DNA of 64,000 bases, taken from positions 62,001 to 126,000 of the forward strand of contig OZ001190.1 in assembly GCA_963921355.3 (NCBI GenBank). Direction: 5' to 3'. This DNA is from CAWUEZ02 sp963921355 (GTDB taxonomy: Bacteria > Pseudomonadota > Alphaproteobacteria > Thalassobaculales > Thalassobaculaceae). Made by a program: the position numbers and the translations under genes. The notes beneath the pieces were generated by a model. The model did not search any database, was not told where the DNA came from, and worked only from the letters and a program-made list of their open reading frames with translations. Positions 40,529 through 49,828 of the stretch are shown in pieces (position 1 is the stretch's first letter; the number at the start of each line of letters is the position of its first letter).

Positions 40529-41481
40529 CGCGGCGCCTCGATCTGGTTCAGCACATTGGCCAACACGTCCGGCGCGGTCCGGCCTTCGATTTCCGCCGTC
40601 GGACCGAGCACCACGCGGTGGCGCAGCGCCGGCATGAACAGCCGTTGAACATCGTCCGGGATCGCATAGTCGCGACCGTCGAGCGCAGCCACCGCCCGGA
40701 CCGCGCCCGCCAAGGCATCGGCCGCCCGGGTCGAGGCCCCGTGCTCGATGTTGGGATCCGACCGGGTCGCCCGCACGAGGTCGACGATGTATCGCAGCAG
40801 GCTGTCGTCCAGCCGGATGCCGTCGACCAGCGCCCACCCGGCGGTCATGTCCTCGAGAGTCGCCATCGTTCGAAGCTCGGCGGTGCGGGTGTTGATGTCG
40901 ACCGGTCGGGCCGCATGGCGGCGCAGGATCTCGAGTTCTGCCGCCTCTTCGGGAAAGTCGATGACGATCTTGAACAGAAATCGATCGAGCTGCGCTTCCG
41001 GCAGCGGATAGGTGCCCTGGTGCTCGATCGGGTTCTGGGTGGCGACAACGAAGAACGCATCGCCGAGCGGATGGTCGGTACCGTCAATCGTTGCCAGGCG
41101 CTCGTTCATCACCTGCAGCAACGCGGCCTGGGTCTTCGGCGGTGCCCGGTTGATCTCGTCGCCCAGCAGAACATCGGTGAAGACGGGCCCGCGGGTCAGC
41201 CGGAACTCGTTGGTCCGGAAGTCGAAGATGCTGGCGCCCAGGACGTCACCGGGCATCAGATCCGGGGTGAACTGAATCCGCCCGAAGTCCAGGGACAGCA
41301 CAGATGCAAAACTGCGCGCGAGCAGCGTCTTGGCGGTGCCCGGCGGGCCCTCGATCAGGCAATGGCCGCGGGCGAACAGTGCGACCAGAAGCAGATCGAC
41401 GGCCTCGTCCTGCCCATGGACGGCCTTACCGATTTCAGCGCGAATGCGATCAGCGAGGCCTCGAAGCGCGTCCAAATTCAT
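40525..41481 (-). CDS. MoxR-family AAA+ ATPase
   Basis: This 318-residue chaperone-like ATPase has Walker A EGPPGTAKT near residue 44, Walker B LLGDEINRAPPKTQAALLQVM, sensor 1 VATQNPIEHQGTYPLPEAQLDRF and a C-terminal lid. It is complete and of family length. It overlaps the end of the DUF4350 gene by 32 nt and is coupled to the DUF58 gene by ATGA. MoxR proteins remodel partner complexes containing vWA domains. Confidence 0.96.
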   Translation of the reverse strand: MNLDALRGLADRIRAEIGKAVHGQDEAVDLLLVALFARGHCLIEGPPGTAKTLLARSFASVLSLDFGRIQFTPDLMPGDVLGASIFDFRTNEFRLTRGPVFTDVLLGDEINRAPPKTQAALLQVMNERLATIDGTDHPLGDAFFVVATQNPIEHQGTYPLPEAQLDRFLFKIVIDFPEEAAELEILRRHAARPVDINTRTAELRTMATLEDMTAGWALVDGIRLDDSLLRYIVDLVRATRSDPNIEHGASTRAADALAGAVRAVAALDGRDYAIPDDVQRLFMPALRHRVVLGPTAEIEGRTAPDVLANVLNQIEAPR

Positions 41482-42802
41482 GCATCACCTGTGTGTAGCA
41501 GCTCTCGAAATCGTGCAGCGGCCCGGCGACCTGATTACCGGGAGCTGCGGTTGGAAGATCCTGCAGCGCCCGGGCCGTCGCCCCAAAGGCCGCGGACAAC
41601 GGCGCGTCCCGTCGCTTGAGAACCGATTGAATGGCCTCGAGCAGGTCGGCCGATCGCGCGGCGCGGCCAGCGAACACCTCGTCCGCGAGGTATTGCAGGC
41701 GGGCCTCAACATGCGCCCGACCGAGGTCCCCGTCCTGACCGGAAAGCCGCAGAAGGCGCGCGCGGGCGGCAAGGCTGGCCTCCTTCGAGGCCTCAGGCGC
41801 CGCCGGCGGATCGCCCGCAACCGGTCCGTAACGAACGACGGAGCGCCAGAGCGTGAGTGCGATCAGAATGCCGATACCAACCCAGATCAGCGAGAACGGA
41901 TAGGCGAAGAGCCGGGATCTGTCTTCGGCATCACCGCCGCTGCTGGCATCGGCCCGACGCCGGGCCGCCTCGGCCCACGCATCGGGGGCATAGTCGACAA
42001 CGATCGTCCCTCCCCGCGCCAGGGCAGGCAGCATGTCGAGTGCGATCGCCGCGTTATCCCCGAGCCTCAACCCGTGCGCGTTGAGAAGATCGGGATCGCT
42101 CAGAACCCAATACGACGTGCCGTCCTCGGTACATCGGGCCAGCAGGAGGTCGTCCTGGCGCGCGATCACCGGTCGACAGTCGCTGCCCCGCAGAACCTGG
42201 GGGAAGTAGATCTCCGCCGTCAGACGCGGCGATCGTCCTTGGGCGGTGAAACGGCCGAAGGTCTCGCCGGTGAAAGCCACGTCTCCAATCCCATTCCACC
42301 CAATCGGCCGCTGCCCGCCGTCCCGTTCTGGGTCCGGCAACGCCAACTCCGGGTGAGCCTGACCGGAGAGCCGCATGCCGGTGCGCCATTTGGGCAGCAC
42401 CAGCAGGGTCGGCAGCGATTTGATCTTGCGGCGGATGACCTGCCTGGTCGCGTCCCGTTCATCGCGCTGAAAGATCAGATCCTGCTCGGTCTGCGGGACC
42501 GGGCGGACCGCGTCCAGATGGCTGTCGTACAGCGGCAGAATCCGTAAGCCGACCGAGTCCGGATCGACTTCTCGCCCGCCGACCACGCGTAGCGCGTTGA
42601 CGTCGTTGGACTTGAGCCACCCGACCAGGCCGTCGAAACCGACCGCCGAACGGGACAGAGGTCGCGGCTCCGGCTCCGACAACAGCCAGAACCCCACCCC
42701 CAGCGCCCCGAGGAACCCGGCAAGCACCAGCAGATCCGTTGTCCCTCGCCGGTGCGGCGATCCGATCGGGCCGGTCGCCCCGGTGCCCGCCGACGTGCTC
42801 AT
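41450..42802 (-). CDS. DUF4350-like membrane protein
   Basis: This 450-residue protein has an N-terminal span (TDLLVLAGFLGALGVGFWLL), a long periplasmic part typical of DUF4350 (residues 50-310), a second span (FSLIWVGIGILIALTLW) and a cytoplasmic C-terminal tail. The ATG at 42802 overlaps the DUF4129 gene's stop (ATGA). It belongs to the MoxR operon and is probably a membrane partner of MoxR. Specific role unknown. Confidence 0.85.
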   Translation of the reverse strand: MSTSAGTGATGPIGSPHRRGTTDLLVLAGFLGALGVGFWLLSEPEPRPLSRSAVGFDGLVGWLKSNDVNALRVVGGREVDPDSVGLRILPLYDSHLDAVRPVPQTEQDLIFQRDERDATRQVIRRKIKSLPTLLVLPKWRTGMRLSGQAHPELALPDPERDGGQRPIGWNGIGDVAFTGETFGRFTAQGRSPRLTAEIYFPQVLRGSDCRPVIARQDDLLLARCTEDGTSYWVLSDPDLLNAHGLRLGDNAAIALDMLPALARGGTIVVDYAPDAWAEAARRRADASSGGDAEDRSRLFAYPFSLIWVGIGILIALTLWRSVVRYGPVAGDPPAAPEASKEASLAARARLLRLSGQDGDLGRAHVEARLQYLADEVFAGRAARSADLLEAIQSVLKRRDAPLSAAFGATARALQDLPTAAPGNQVAGPLHDFESCYTQVMHEFGRASRPR

Positions 42803-43548
42803 GATGCCGGCCGTGCGGCGATGATCTTCTCGGCAGCCGCCAGGCAGGTCTGAAAGACTGACTCGGACAGTGGCCGCCCCCCGAAATTCACAACTTCCGA
42901 TGCCAGGACGAGTTGCCGCAACGCCGGCAGTTGCGGCCATGACGGTGGCAACTGCCGCAGGACCTCGCGGGAGGTCTGGCTCGGGGCGATCTTGCGGCCG
43001 TTGGCATCGGCAGCCCGCGTCAACGCCAACCTCACAAGGTGGGCGAGGGCGATCCGACGATCAGCGAGCCCGGCGATCGCCGCCAGGTCAAATGGCCTCT
43101 GCATCTGCGGGTCCGGATCGACCGCCGCGCTGGGAACTGTCGGACGCGTGCCCGCTTCCGGTTCCTGATTGAAGGATACCCGCAACCGTCCGCCGTAGCG
43201 GGCGAACAGAAAGATCACCCCGCCGAGCACCAGCAGGGCGATCACGGTGACGATCGGGTCCAGCTCGATCCGGCTCTCCCCACCGGATCCCTGGTCAGAC
43301 CTTGAGGGCGGCGGTTGGTCCTGCCAGTCGACATCGACCTCCGGGGTGCTGTCCGAAAGCGCATGGTAGCGCACGCCGACGTTGACACCCCGACCCCGGA
43401 CCGCATCGGCATAGCGCTCCCCCATAGCCGAAATCGGCGCCGCAACCTCGCGGGCCGACGACGAAGGCGTGGCGGCCAGCGCCAAGAGGCAAAGCCCTCC
43501 CACGAAACAAACGGTCCGGGCCAGCGATGTCACAGGGCTGCAACTCAT
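42799..43548 (-). CDS. DUF4129-like membrane protein
   Basis: This 249-residue protein has a signal-like N terminus (RTVCFVGGLCLLALAATPSSSA), a periplasmic segment, one span (IVTVIALLVLGGVIFLFARYG) and a C-terminal cytoplasmic domain with SQTSREVLRQLPPSWPQLPALRQLV, the DUF4129 pattern. The start is uncertain: the ATG at 43548 fits the signal segment but has no clear ribosome site, and the frame is open to 43662. It is the first gene of the DUF4129-DUF4350-MoxR-DUF58-SpoIIM-RDD operon. Confidence 0.82.
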   Translation of the reverse strand: MSCSPVTSLARTVCFVGGLCLLALAATPSSSAREVAAPISAMGERYADAVRGRGVNVGVRYHALSDSTPEVDVDWQDQPPPSRSDQGSGGESRIELDPIVTVIALLVLGGVIFLFARYGGRLRVSFNQEPEAGTRPTVPSAAVDPDPQMQRPFDLAAIAGLADRRIALAHLVRLALTRAADANGRKIAPSQTSREVLRQLPPSWPQLPALRQLVLASEVVNFGGRPLSESVFQTCLAAAEKIIAARPAS

Positions 43549-43793
43549 GATGGGATCACTGGCAGAGCCTATTGCCCCCGTTGCCGACGAACAACACACG
43601 TCATGTGGTGCTTGCATCCGGTGCGGGACCAGCAGCAATTCTAACCAGTCGACCACGCCCAAGAGGTCGTCAATTGACCGAAATCAGGGCTGCCACGGGC
43701 GCTGCGCAGTAGCGTCTTGAGACTGCCATGCGTTCGCCTGCCGGCGACGCATTTCTAGCGGACAGGCGGATACGATACGGGAGGTCGGAGAGC

Positions 43794-44213
43794 ATGCAGC
43801 GACACGTGGTGCCGGATGTGGTGCGGGATCAGGATCTGTTGACTCTGCCGCCAGGGGCGTCGGTTCAGGATGCGGCCCACCGTATGCGCGAGCGCAGGGT
43901 CCGGTCCGTTCTGGTGGTCGAGGCGGAACGCCTTGTCGGCATCTTCACGGGAACCGACCTGATCGACCGGGTGGTGGCCGAGGGGCGGCCGGCCGGCATC
44001 ACCTCACTGTCCGAGGTCATGACCGCGGAGCCACAGACGGTGACGTCCGGCACGCTCGCGATCGAAGCGCTGCAGACCATGCATGAGGGCGGGTTCCGTC
44101 ATCTGCCCGTGGTCGACGATGGTCAGCTGGTCGCGATCCTGTCCCGGCGCGACTTCCTGAAGGACGAAGAAGACGAGATCGCGCGCGAGGAACAGCTCTG
44201 GCAGCGACTGTGA
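43794..44213 (+). CDS. Tandem CBS-domain protein
   Basis: This 139-residue protein consists of two CBS motifs (residues about 10-65 and 75-130; VRSVLVVEAERLVGIFTGTDLIDRV and GGFRHLPVVDDGQLVAILSRRDF read as repeats). Such pairs bind adenosyl nucleotides and sense energy state. The ATG at 43794 follows GGAGAGC; upstream in-frame codons are discounted. It precedes the Ycf46-like ATPase by 83 bp on the same strand, so a functional link is possible. Confidence 0.88.
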   Translation: MQRHVVPDVVRDQDLLTLPPGASVQDAAHRMRERRVRSVLVVEAERLVGIFTGTDLIDRVVAEGRPAGITSLSEVMTAEPQTVTSGTLAIEALQTMHEGGFRHLPVVDDGQLVAILSRRDFLKDEEDEIAREEQLWQRL

Positions 44214-44296
44214 CCGGCACCCGATGCCACCGCTTGCGGCACTGTGGCAGACTGCCGGGATTCGATCCCTGACAGCGGGCACGGGAGAACGCCAGC

Positions 44297-45916
44297 ATGG
44301 CGCCGATTGACGGACAGAAAGCCTTCAAGGCGGAGTTGGAGCGCCTGCTGCGCGCCCAGATCCCGCTCATCCACATCAACTCGTTCGAGGAAGAGCGAGT
44401 CCTTGAGACCTGTCTCGATGTCACCAAGGACATGAATCGTCACGCGCTGATCTGGAGCACGGCGCGCGGCGTGTTCAACCCGAACGTTGCCAGCGGCCAC
44501 AAGGGCGAATCCCTGCCGATGGCCGATCTGGTGGCCGCCCTGCAGGCCTTCGAGCAGTCGATGGACAACGCGATGGCGGCCGAAGACGGCATGATCTTCG
44601 TGCTGCTCGACCCCTACCCGTATCTCTCCGACCGCAACAGCAACCCGATCTACCGTCGGCGGCTGCGGGAATTCAGCGGGGCGATCCGCACCAAGGCCTG
44701 GAAGGCGAGCTGCATCATCGTCGCGCCCAGTCTCAATGTGCCTTACGAACTGGAACGGGAGGTCACCGTCGTCGACTTTCCCTTGCCGACCCGCAAGGAG
44801 ATCCGCAGCTATGTCCGGCACTTCGTCGACCAGGTCGAGAAGTCCGACCGGATCGAGCTCGGTGACCCGGCGCCGCTGCTGGTCGAACGGTTGACCGAGG
44901 CCGCCATCGGCCTCAGCCATCGGGAGCTGGAGAACGCGCTCGCCTACGCGGCGATCGACGACCTGACGCTGGACACCGCCGACGTCCAGCAGATGTTCCG
45001 CCAGAAGCGTCAGACCATCCGCAAGTCGGGGCTTCTGGAGTTCATCGACAACGAGAACCTCGCCCTGGACCTGGTGGGCGGACTGGACCGTCTGAAGCGC
45101 TGGCTCGGCCGGCGCCGGGCGACGCTGACCGCCGCCGGCAGCGAGTTCGGCCTCGAACCGCCGAAAGGCGTCCTGCTGACCGGGGTGCCCGGCTGCGGCA
45201 AGTCGCTGTCGGCGAAGTGCGTGGCCGCGAGCTGGCAGCTGCCGCTGATCCGCTTGGACATGGGTCGGGTCTTCTCGTCCCTGGTCGGTGCGTCGGAAGA
45301 GCATATGCGCCACGCCATCAGTGTGGCGGAGGCGGTGTCGCCGTGCGTGCTGTGGATCGACGAGATCGAGAAAGGGCTGATGCGGCCAGGTCAGCATGTC
45401 GGGGATTCCGGCGTCTCAATGCGCGTGCTCGGCACCTTCCTGACCTGGATGCAGGAGAAGCAGACCCCGGTCTTCGTGGTCGCCACCGCCAACGAGATCT
45501 TCCACCTTCCGCCGGAAATCCTGCGCAAAGGCCGGTTCGATGGGGTGTTCTTCGTCGACCTGCCGACCCCGACCGAACGGCGCGAGATCATCGACATCCA
45601 CATGGCCCGGGTCGGCCGCACCGGTGATGGTGTGAACGTGAAAGCCCTGTTGACCCTGTCCGGGGGGGCGCCCGGCGCCGGCGGGGCCGGCATGACCGGG
45701 GCCGAGATCGCGGCCTGGATCGACGACGCCATGCTGCTGGCCTACGAGCGATATGCCGACGGCGGGGATGCGACACTGGGGATGGCCGACTTCGAAACCG
45801 CCCTGGAAGAGATGACCCTGCTTGCCCAGGTCCGAGCCGATGAACTGGTCGGCCTGCGGCGCTGGGGGGCCGAACATGCGCAACTGGCCTCGACGGCACC
45901 AGCCCACGGAGGCTGA
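44297..45916 (+). CDS. Ycf46-like AAA+ ATPase
   Basis: This 539-residue protein has an N-terminal domain (residues 1-240) that starts MAPIDGQKAFKAELERLL, and a C-terminal AAA module with Walker A TGVPGCGKS near residue 297, Walker B CVLWIDEIEKG, sensor VVATANEIFHLPPEIL and arginine finger RKGRFD. This arrangement is that of Ycf46, known from cyanobacteria and algal plastids and linked there to inorganic carbon use. All catalytic residues are present. Role here is unknown. Confidence 0.88.
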   Translation: MAPIDGQKAFKAELERLLRAQIPLIHINSFEEERVLETCLDVTKDMNRHALIWSTARGVFNPNVASGHKGESLPMADLVAALQAFEQSMDNAMAAEDGMIFVLLDPYPYLSDRNSNPIYRRRLREFSGAIRTKAWKASCIIVAPSLNVPYELEREVTVVDFPLPTRKEIRSYVRHFVDQVEKSDRIELGDPAPLLVERLTEAAIGLSHRELENALAYAAIDDLTLDTADVQQMFRQKRQTIRKSGLLEFIDNENLALDLVGGLDRLKRWLGRRRATLTAAGSEFGLEPPKGVLLTGVPGCGKSLSAKCVAASWQLPLIRLDMGRVFSSLVGASEEHMRHAISVAEAVSPCVLWIDEIEKGLMRPGQHVGDSGVSMRVLGTFLTWMQEKQTPVFVVATANEIFHLPPEILRKGRFDGVFFVDLPTPTERREIIDIHMARVGRTGDGVNVKALLTLSGGAPGAGGAGMTGAEIAAWIDDAMLLAYERYADGGDATLGMADFETALEEMTLLAQVRADELVGLRRWGAEHAQLASTAPAHGG

Positions 45917-45928
45917 CGACCGACGTCT

Positions 45929-47068
45929 TTATGGAACCCGGTACCGTCCCCCGAAGCTCGGGTCCTCTTCGATGCAGGCCAGGAAAGCGTCGACCACATA
46001 GGGGTCATAGGTCCTGTCGCGGCCGGCGACAATCTCGGCCACGGCGTGGCTGTGGTTGAACGCCCGACGATAGGGCCGATCGCTGCACATCGCGTCGTAG
46101 CTGTCCGCGACCGCCAGGATCCGGGCTTCCACGCAGATCATGTTGCCGATCAGACCATCGGGATATCCGCTGCCGTCCATGCGTTCGTGGTGATGGCGAA
46201 TCATGTCCGCCACCGGCCAGGAGAGACTGACGGCATCGAAGATCCGGCTGCCGATCACCGTGTGCCGTTTGATGACGGTGAACTCGTCCGCCGATAACGC
46301 ACCCGGCTTGTTGAGGATCTCCGATGGGATTCCGATCTTGCCGACGTCGTGGACCAGGGCGCCGATCTCCAGACCCCGGCGCACCCCCGCCGGCAGACCC
46401 CGCGCCAGGGCGATCCGGCCGGCGACAAAGGCGACGTTCTCCTGGTGGCGCGTCACGCTTTCATGCTGCATCTCCAGCGCGCGCGACAGCGCCCCCAACA
46501 TGTCCGTCAGGACCGTGTAGATCGACTCGCCTTCGAACCGGTTCATCGAGGTCGCGCGAACGTCCTCAATCTCGGCCAGCTTGCGGCCCAGAACCCGCCA
46601 TCCCGACGCGATGAATTCCTCGGCACTGGTCGCCACGTCGTGGTCGTAGGGCGCCGGCGCATTGCCGACGCCGACGATGGCGATGATCCGATCGCCCCCA
46701 AAAACCAGGAGACTCATGTGTCGGTGCAGGGGGAAATGGCCTTCCGGAAGCCGCTGCTGGTCCGGCAGTGCGCCATAGTCATTGTGAATGGCAGTCCGGC
46801 GGTTGCGCACGCAGTCTGCCCAGATGCCGGCAGCCGGCAGAGGGTAGTGGCTGTCGTGCACTGTGGTGCACCCGCCGATCACCGCGTCTGACCAGACGTT
46901 GAGTTGGATCTCCCGGGACGCCTCGTCGTAGAGATGCAGATAGCCGATCTCACTGCCGGTCAGCTCGACCACCAGGTCGAGAAAGGCCTGATAGGCATCG
47001 CGTTCCGTGAGAAAGCGCCGATCTTCAAACGCTGCCAGACGTGAGACTTCCATGAGCCGATGATCCAC
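45929..47068 (-). CDS. GAF/HD-GYP domain protein, probable c-di-GMP phosphodiesterase
   Basis: This 379-residue cytoplasmic protein has a GAF-like sensor (residues 20-170, with EIGYLHLYDEASREIQLNVW) followed by an HD-GYP domain. The catalytic set is complete: HDVGKIGIP, HTVIGSRI, HHHERMDGSGYPDG and VADSYDAMCSDRPYR. It likely degrades c-di-GMP. The start is a GTG at 47068; an ATG at 47053 is an alternative, and neither has a good ribosome site. It lies 27 bp from the flagellin gene on the same strand. Confidence 0.9.
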   Translation of the reverse strand: MDHRLMEVSRLAAFEDRRFLTERDAYQAFLDLVVELTGSEIGYLHLYDEASREIQLNVWSDAVIGGCTTVHDSHYPLPAAGIWADCVRNRRTAIHNDYGALPDQQRLPEGHFPLHRHMSLLVFGGDRIIAIVGVGNAPAPYDHDVATSAEEFIASGWRVLGRKLAEIEDVRATSMNRFEGESIYTVLTDMLGALSRALEMQHESVTRHQENVAFVAGRIALARGLPAGVRRGLEIGALVHDVGKIGIPSEILNKPGALSADEFTVIKRHTVIGSRIFDAVSLSWPVADMIRHHHERMDGSGYPDGLIGNMICVEARILAVADSYDAMCSDRPYRRAFNHSHAVAEIVAGRDRTYDPYVVDAFLACIEEDPSFGGRYRVP

Positions 47069-47095
47069 CCGGGGCCATCTAAAATCTACGGTTGT

Positions 47096-48319
47096 TTACC
47101 CTACTTGGTAGCGGGAACGATATTTACCACTCACAAATTGTGGATATTGGCGCGCGCGAACGGAGAACGATCCGAGATCGCACCACGATAATTTCGAAAC
47201 GAGGTCCAGAAAGATCCGGCTTGACCGCGAGATGACCCCGAGCACGTCGCGTGCCAGCGTCTCACGGACCTGCGCCGCGGTCAGGCGGGCGCTCTCACGC
47301 GCAATGTCCGCGTCTACAATGTTACCGAGGCCAACCGTCTGGGCGTCCAGGAAGTCCTCGGCAGCCAACATCGACTGTTCGACTTCCTGAGCCTTCCCTC
47401 CGTAGTAGCCCAGAGCGTCCTGGACCACGCGTTCGGCGGCTTCGATCTGGCCCAGGGCCGAGACGACATTGGAAAGTACCGGCGGCCGCAGGCCTATATC
47501 CGTCGCCAACAGCGACCGGAACTGGATGTCGACTTGGCTCCCGTCCGCCGACTTCAGAACCTTGTAGTCACCCTCGACGCCGCTTTGGCCGGTTGGCGTC
47601 AAGGTGAAGGAGTAATCGGTATCGACATTGGGCGAGCCGACTTTCTGGACCGTGAAGTTGGTCGGCCCTGTCGCGTCGTAGGCGAAGGTCAACGATCCTG
47701 AGGCATTCGGCGGATTGACGGCCGCCGAGTCGACGATCGAGCCGTTGTAGACCAGACGGATCTGACCGCCCCCCGACTCGGTCGCTGTAAAGTTCACCTG
47801 AAGCAGACCGGCTTGGGTTCCGAGAGCGTGGCTGTTGCTCCCCGGGCCGTTCAGTGTGAACACCGTGCCCTGATCCGGCGGTGGGGTGAAGGCAAGGCTC
47901 GGCTGGTCGGTGTTGATCAGATTGAGCGATCCGAACGTTGCCCCGTTCGCCATCAGATCGATTTGGTCGAGCAATTCGTTGATATCGTTTTCGACAATCG
48001 GTTGGCGGGCCGCGTCGGTGGAGAAGTACTCAACGGTCTTCTTCTTCAGATCCGTCAGCAGTTCCGAAATCGCTGTTGCCCCGGCGATCGTCACCGAGAG
48101 AGCGCCTTTGGCGGTGCCCAACCCCTGTCTGACGGCCTCCCAGGCCCGGACTTCGCCGCGGATACCCTGCGCGATCGAGAAATTGGATGCGTCGTCCTTG
48201 GCCCCGGCGACCTTCAGGCCCGTGCCAATCCGGTTGGCGACCTCATTCACTGCGACGCCGGCGCCGAAGAAGTTTCGGACAGCTGTAAGGGCAGAGGGAT
48301 TGGCGTTGATACTCAGCAT
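47096..48319 (-). CDS. Orphan flagellin with unusual C-terminal extension
   Basis: This 407-residue flagellin has a classic N-terminal D0/D1 region (MLSINANPSALTAVRNF, then ASNFSIAQGIRGEV) and a C-terminal D1/D0 region (GLGNIVDADIARESARLTAAQ, then LGVISRSSRIFLDLV). Flagellins normally stop at this point; here about 33 more residues follow, basic and aromatic with one cysteine (SKLSWCDLGSF, then KYRSRYQVG). Loss of the normal stop or a novel tail are both possible. No ribosome site is evident at 48319. No other flagellar gene is in the window. It follows an AT-rich promoter region. Confidence 0.88.
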   Translation of the reverse strand: MLSINANPSALTAVRNFFGAGVAVNEVANRIGTGLKVAGAKDDASNFSIAQGIRGEVRAWEAVRQGLGTAKGALSVTIAGATAISELLTDLKKKTVEYFSTDAARQPIVENDINELLDQIDLMANGATFGSLNLINTDQPSLAFTPPPDQGTVFTLNGPGSNSHALGTQAGLLQVNFTATESGGGQIRLVYNGSIVDSAAVNPPNASGSLTFAYDATGPTNFTVQKVGSPNVDTDYSFTLTPTGQSGVEGDYKVLKSADGSQVDIQFRSLLATDIGLRPPVLSNVVSALGQIEAAERVVQDALGYYGGKAQEVEQSMLAAEDFLDAQTVGLGNIVDADIARESARLTAAQVRETLARDVLGVISRSSRIFLDLVSKLSWCDLGSFSVRARQYPQFVSGKYRSRYQVG

Positions 48320-48360
48320 TGCACGGTGCTGCGACGCACAGTTCCCCACGAACTATCGTC

Positions 48361-48409
48361 AGTATGCATTTTATCTAAAATTTGATATATTTGAAATTTT
48401 AAAAAATTG
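48361..48409 (-). promoter_or_regulatory. AT-rich region upstream of the flagellin gene
   Basis: About 49 bp of almost pure A/T (for example TTTTAAAATTTCAAATATAT on the minus strand) stand out sharply in this GC-rich DNA, 42-90 bp before the flagellin ATG. It is a probable promoter/UP-element region. I could not place a convincing sigma-28 or sigma-54 motif with correct spacing. Confidence 0.5.
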
Positions 48410-48502
48410 CCGGGTCGACGGTGTTCCATCGGCCAACGTCGATAGACATGCGATTCCCGAATCACCTAGCCTTTGAACCGTCGTTCTCCCGAAGGCCGGG
48501 CG

Positions 48503-48751
48503 ATGTCTCGAAAGAATATCGTATTGAAGGCGATCGCCGACGTCCTGGGGCGGAAGAGTGCGGCCTATGCCGATCTGGCCAGCGCCATCGAGAACCAGGA
48601 CAACCTGAGCATGATCCTCTGCCAGCAGACCCTCGAGAGTCTGCCGGTGGAGACCAAGACAGAGCTCTGGAGCCGCGTGCGCGATCTCGAGGACGCCCAT
48701 GCCGCCGGACTGCTGGAGTCCGACGAGGACGACCACCGCAATACGGCCTAG
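48503..48751 (+). CDS. Small uncharacterised protein
   Basis: This 82-residue soluble, acidic protein starts MSRKNIVLKAIADVLGRKSA, mostly helical, ending in ESDEDDHRNTA. The ATG at 48503 has GAAGG 7-8 nt upstream. It lies alone between the flagellin gene (divergent) and znuA (convergent). No family is recognised. It could be a small regulator for motility, given its position opposite the flagellin promoter, but that is speculation. Confidence 0.6.
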   Translation: MSRKNIVLKAIADVLGRKSAAYADLASAIENQDNLSMILCQQTLESLPVETKTELWSRVRDLEDAHAAGLLESDEDDHRNTA

Positions 48752-48790
48752 GGCGTCATTCGCCTCCAGCCCTCTCCCCAGACAGGCCCC

Positions 48791-49813
48791 CTAACCGAGA
48801 CAGGCCTCGAACGACGACGCCATACCGCGGATCAGCGCCTCGTACATCCCGGGGCCCGCCTGAAGGCCGACACCGAGCGGGTCCAGCTCTCCGGCGCGGG
48901 CCCCGGTCCCTTCCAGGACCACTCCGACGATGCGCGGATCGAATTGGGGTTCGGCGAACACGCAAGCAGCACCCGTGTCCTCCAGCACGTCGCGGATTTC
49001 GGCGACGCGCCGCGCGCCCGGACGCACCTCGGGATCGATGGTGATCGCGGCGACAGGCGTCAGGTCGAACCGCTTCTCGAAGTACTGATAGGCGTCGTGA
49101 AACACGACGTAGGGGCGATCGTGCAGCGGGCCGACACGATCCCCGATCTCTGCCGCCAACGCATCCAGACGCTCGATCGCCGCCGCCGCGTTCTTCCGGA
49201 GCATAGCGGCATCCGCCGGCATCACGACGCTCAGGTCCTCGGCGATCCGCCGCACCATGACCTTGGCGTTGGCCGGATCCAGCCAGACGTGCATATCGAC
49301 ATCCCCATGGTCATGGCCGTGCCCATGGTCGTCGTGCTTCGTTTCCTTGCCGTGGCCATGGTCGTCATGGTCGTCGTGCTTGGCCTCTTTGCCGTGGTCG
49401 TCGTGCCCATGGCCATGAGCGTCAAACCGGCCGCCCTCGCGGTAGTCGTGAAGGGCCAGGCCATCGGTCTCCGAGAGCTCGGTGACCCGCGCGTTCTTGC
49501 TGAGGGAGTCGAGAGGTTTCACCAGGAACGACTCCAGACCGGGTCCAACCCAGAACACCGCGGCCGCTGATTGCAGGGCCTGCGCATCCGACGGTGTGAG
49601 GCTGTAGGTGTGCGGCGAGGATGTCCCGTCGAGCAGCAGGATCGGTTCGCCCACCCCGGCCATCACCGAAGCGACCAGCGAATGAACCGGTTTGATCGAG
49701 ACGACGACCACCGGTTTGTCGGCCCGGGCCGGGTCCGCGGAGACCGCCACCAGAAAAGCCATCAGGACCCCTGCGGAGAGCATAACCAGACGGGAGATCG
49801 ATCGGTGGGACAT
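48791..49813 (-). CDS. znuA: Zinc ABC transporter substrate-binding protein
   Basis: This 340-residue periplasmic protein has a signal peptide ending near PARA and the cluster A-I fold (VVVSIKPVHSLVASVMAGVG). Zinc ligands are the histidine in SSPHTYSLTP, DVDMHVWLDP, VFHDAYQYF and an acidic residue near the C terminus. A long His/Asp-rich loop (residues about 125-165, repeated HGHGHDDHGKE-like units) is typical of ZnuA. It is divergent from znuCB across a Zur-type palindrome. Confidence 0.95.
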   Translation of the reverse strand: MSHRSISRLVMLSAGVLMAFLVAVSADPARADKPVVVVSIKPVHSLVASVMAGVGEPILLLDGTSSPHTYSLTPSDAQALQSAAAVFWVGPGLESFLVKPLDSLSKNARVTELSETDGLALHDYREGGRFDAHGHGHDDHGKEAKHDDHDDHGHGKETKHDDHGHGHDHGDVDMHVWLDPANAKVMVRRIAEDLSVVMPADAAMLRKNAAAAIERLDALAAEIGDRVGPLHDRPYVVFHDAYQYFEKRFDLTPVAAITIDPEVRPGARRVAEIRDVLEDTGAACVFAEPQFDPRIVGVVLEGTGARAGELDPLGVGLQAGPGMYEALIRGMASSFEACLG

Positions 49814-49828
49814 CTCGCACCTACTTGG

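Noticed and set aside
49231..49464. Minus-strand Thr/Met-rich frame inside znuA
   Set aside because: It is an out-of-frame reading of the His-rich ZnuA loop, whose repetitive codons give open frames in several phases.
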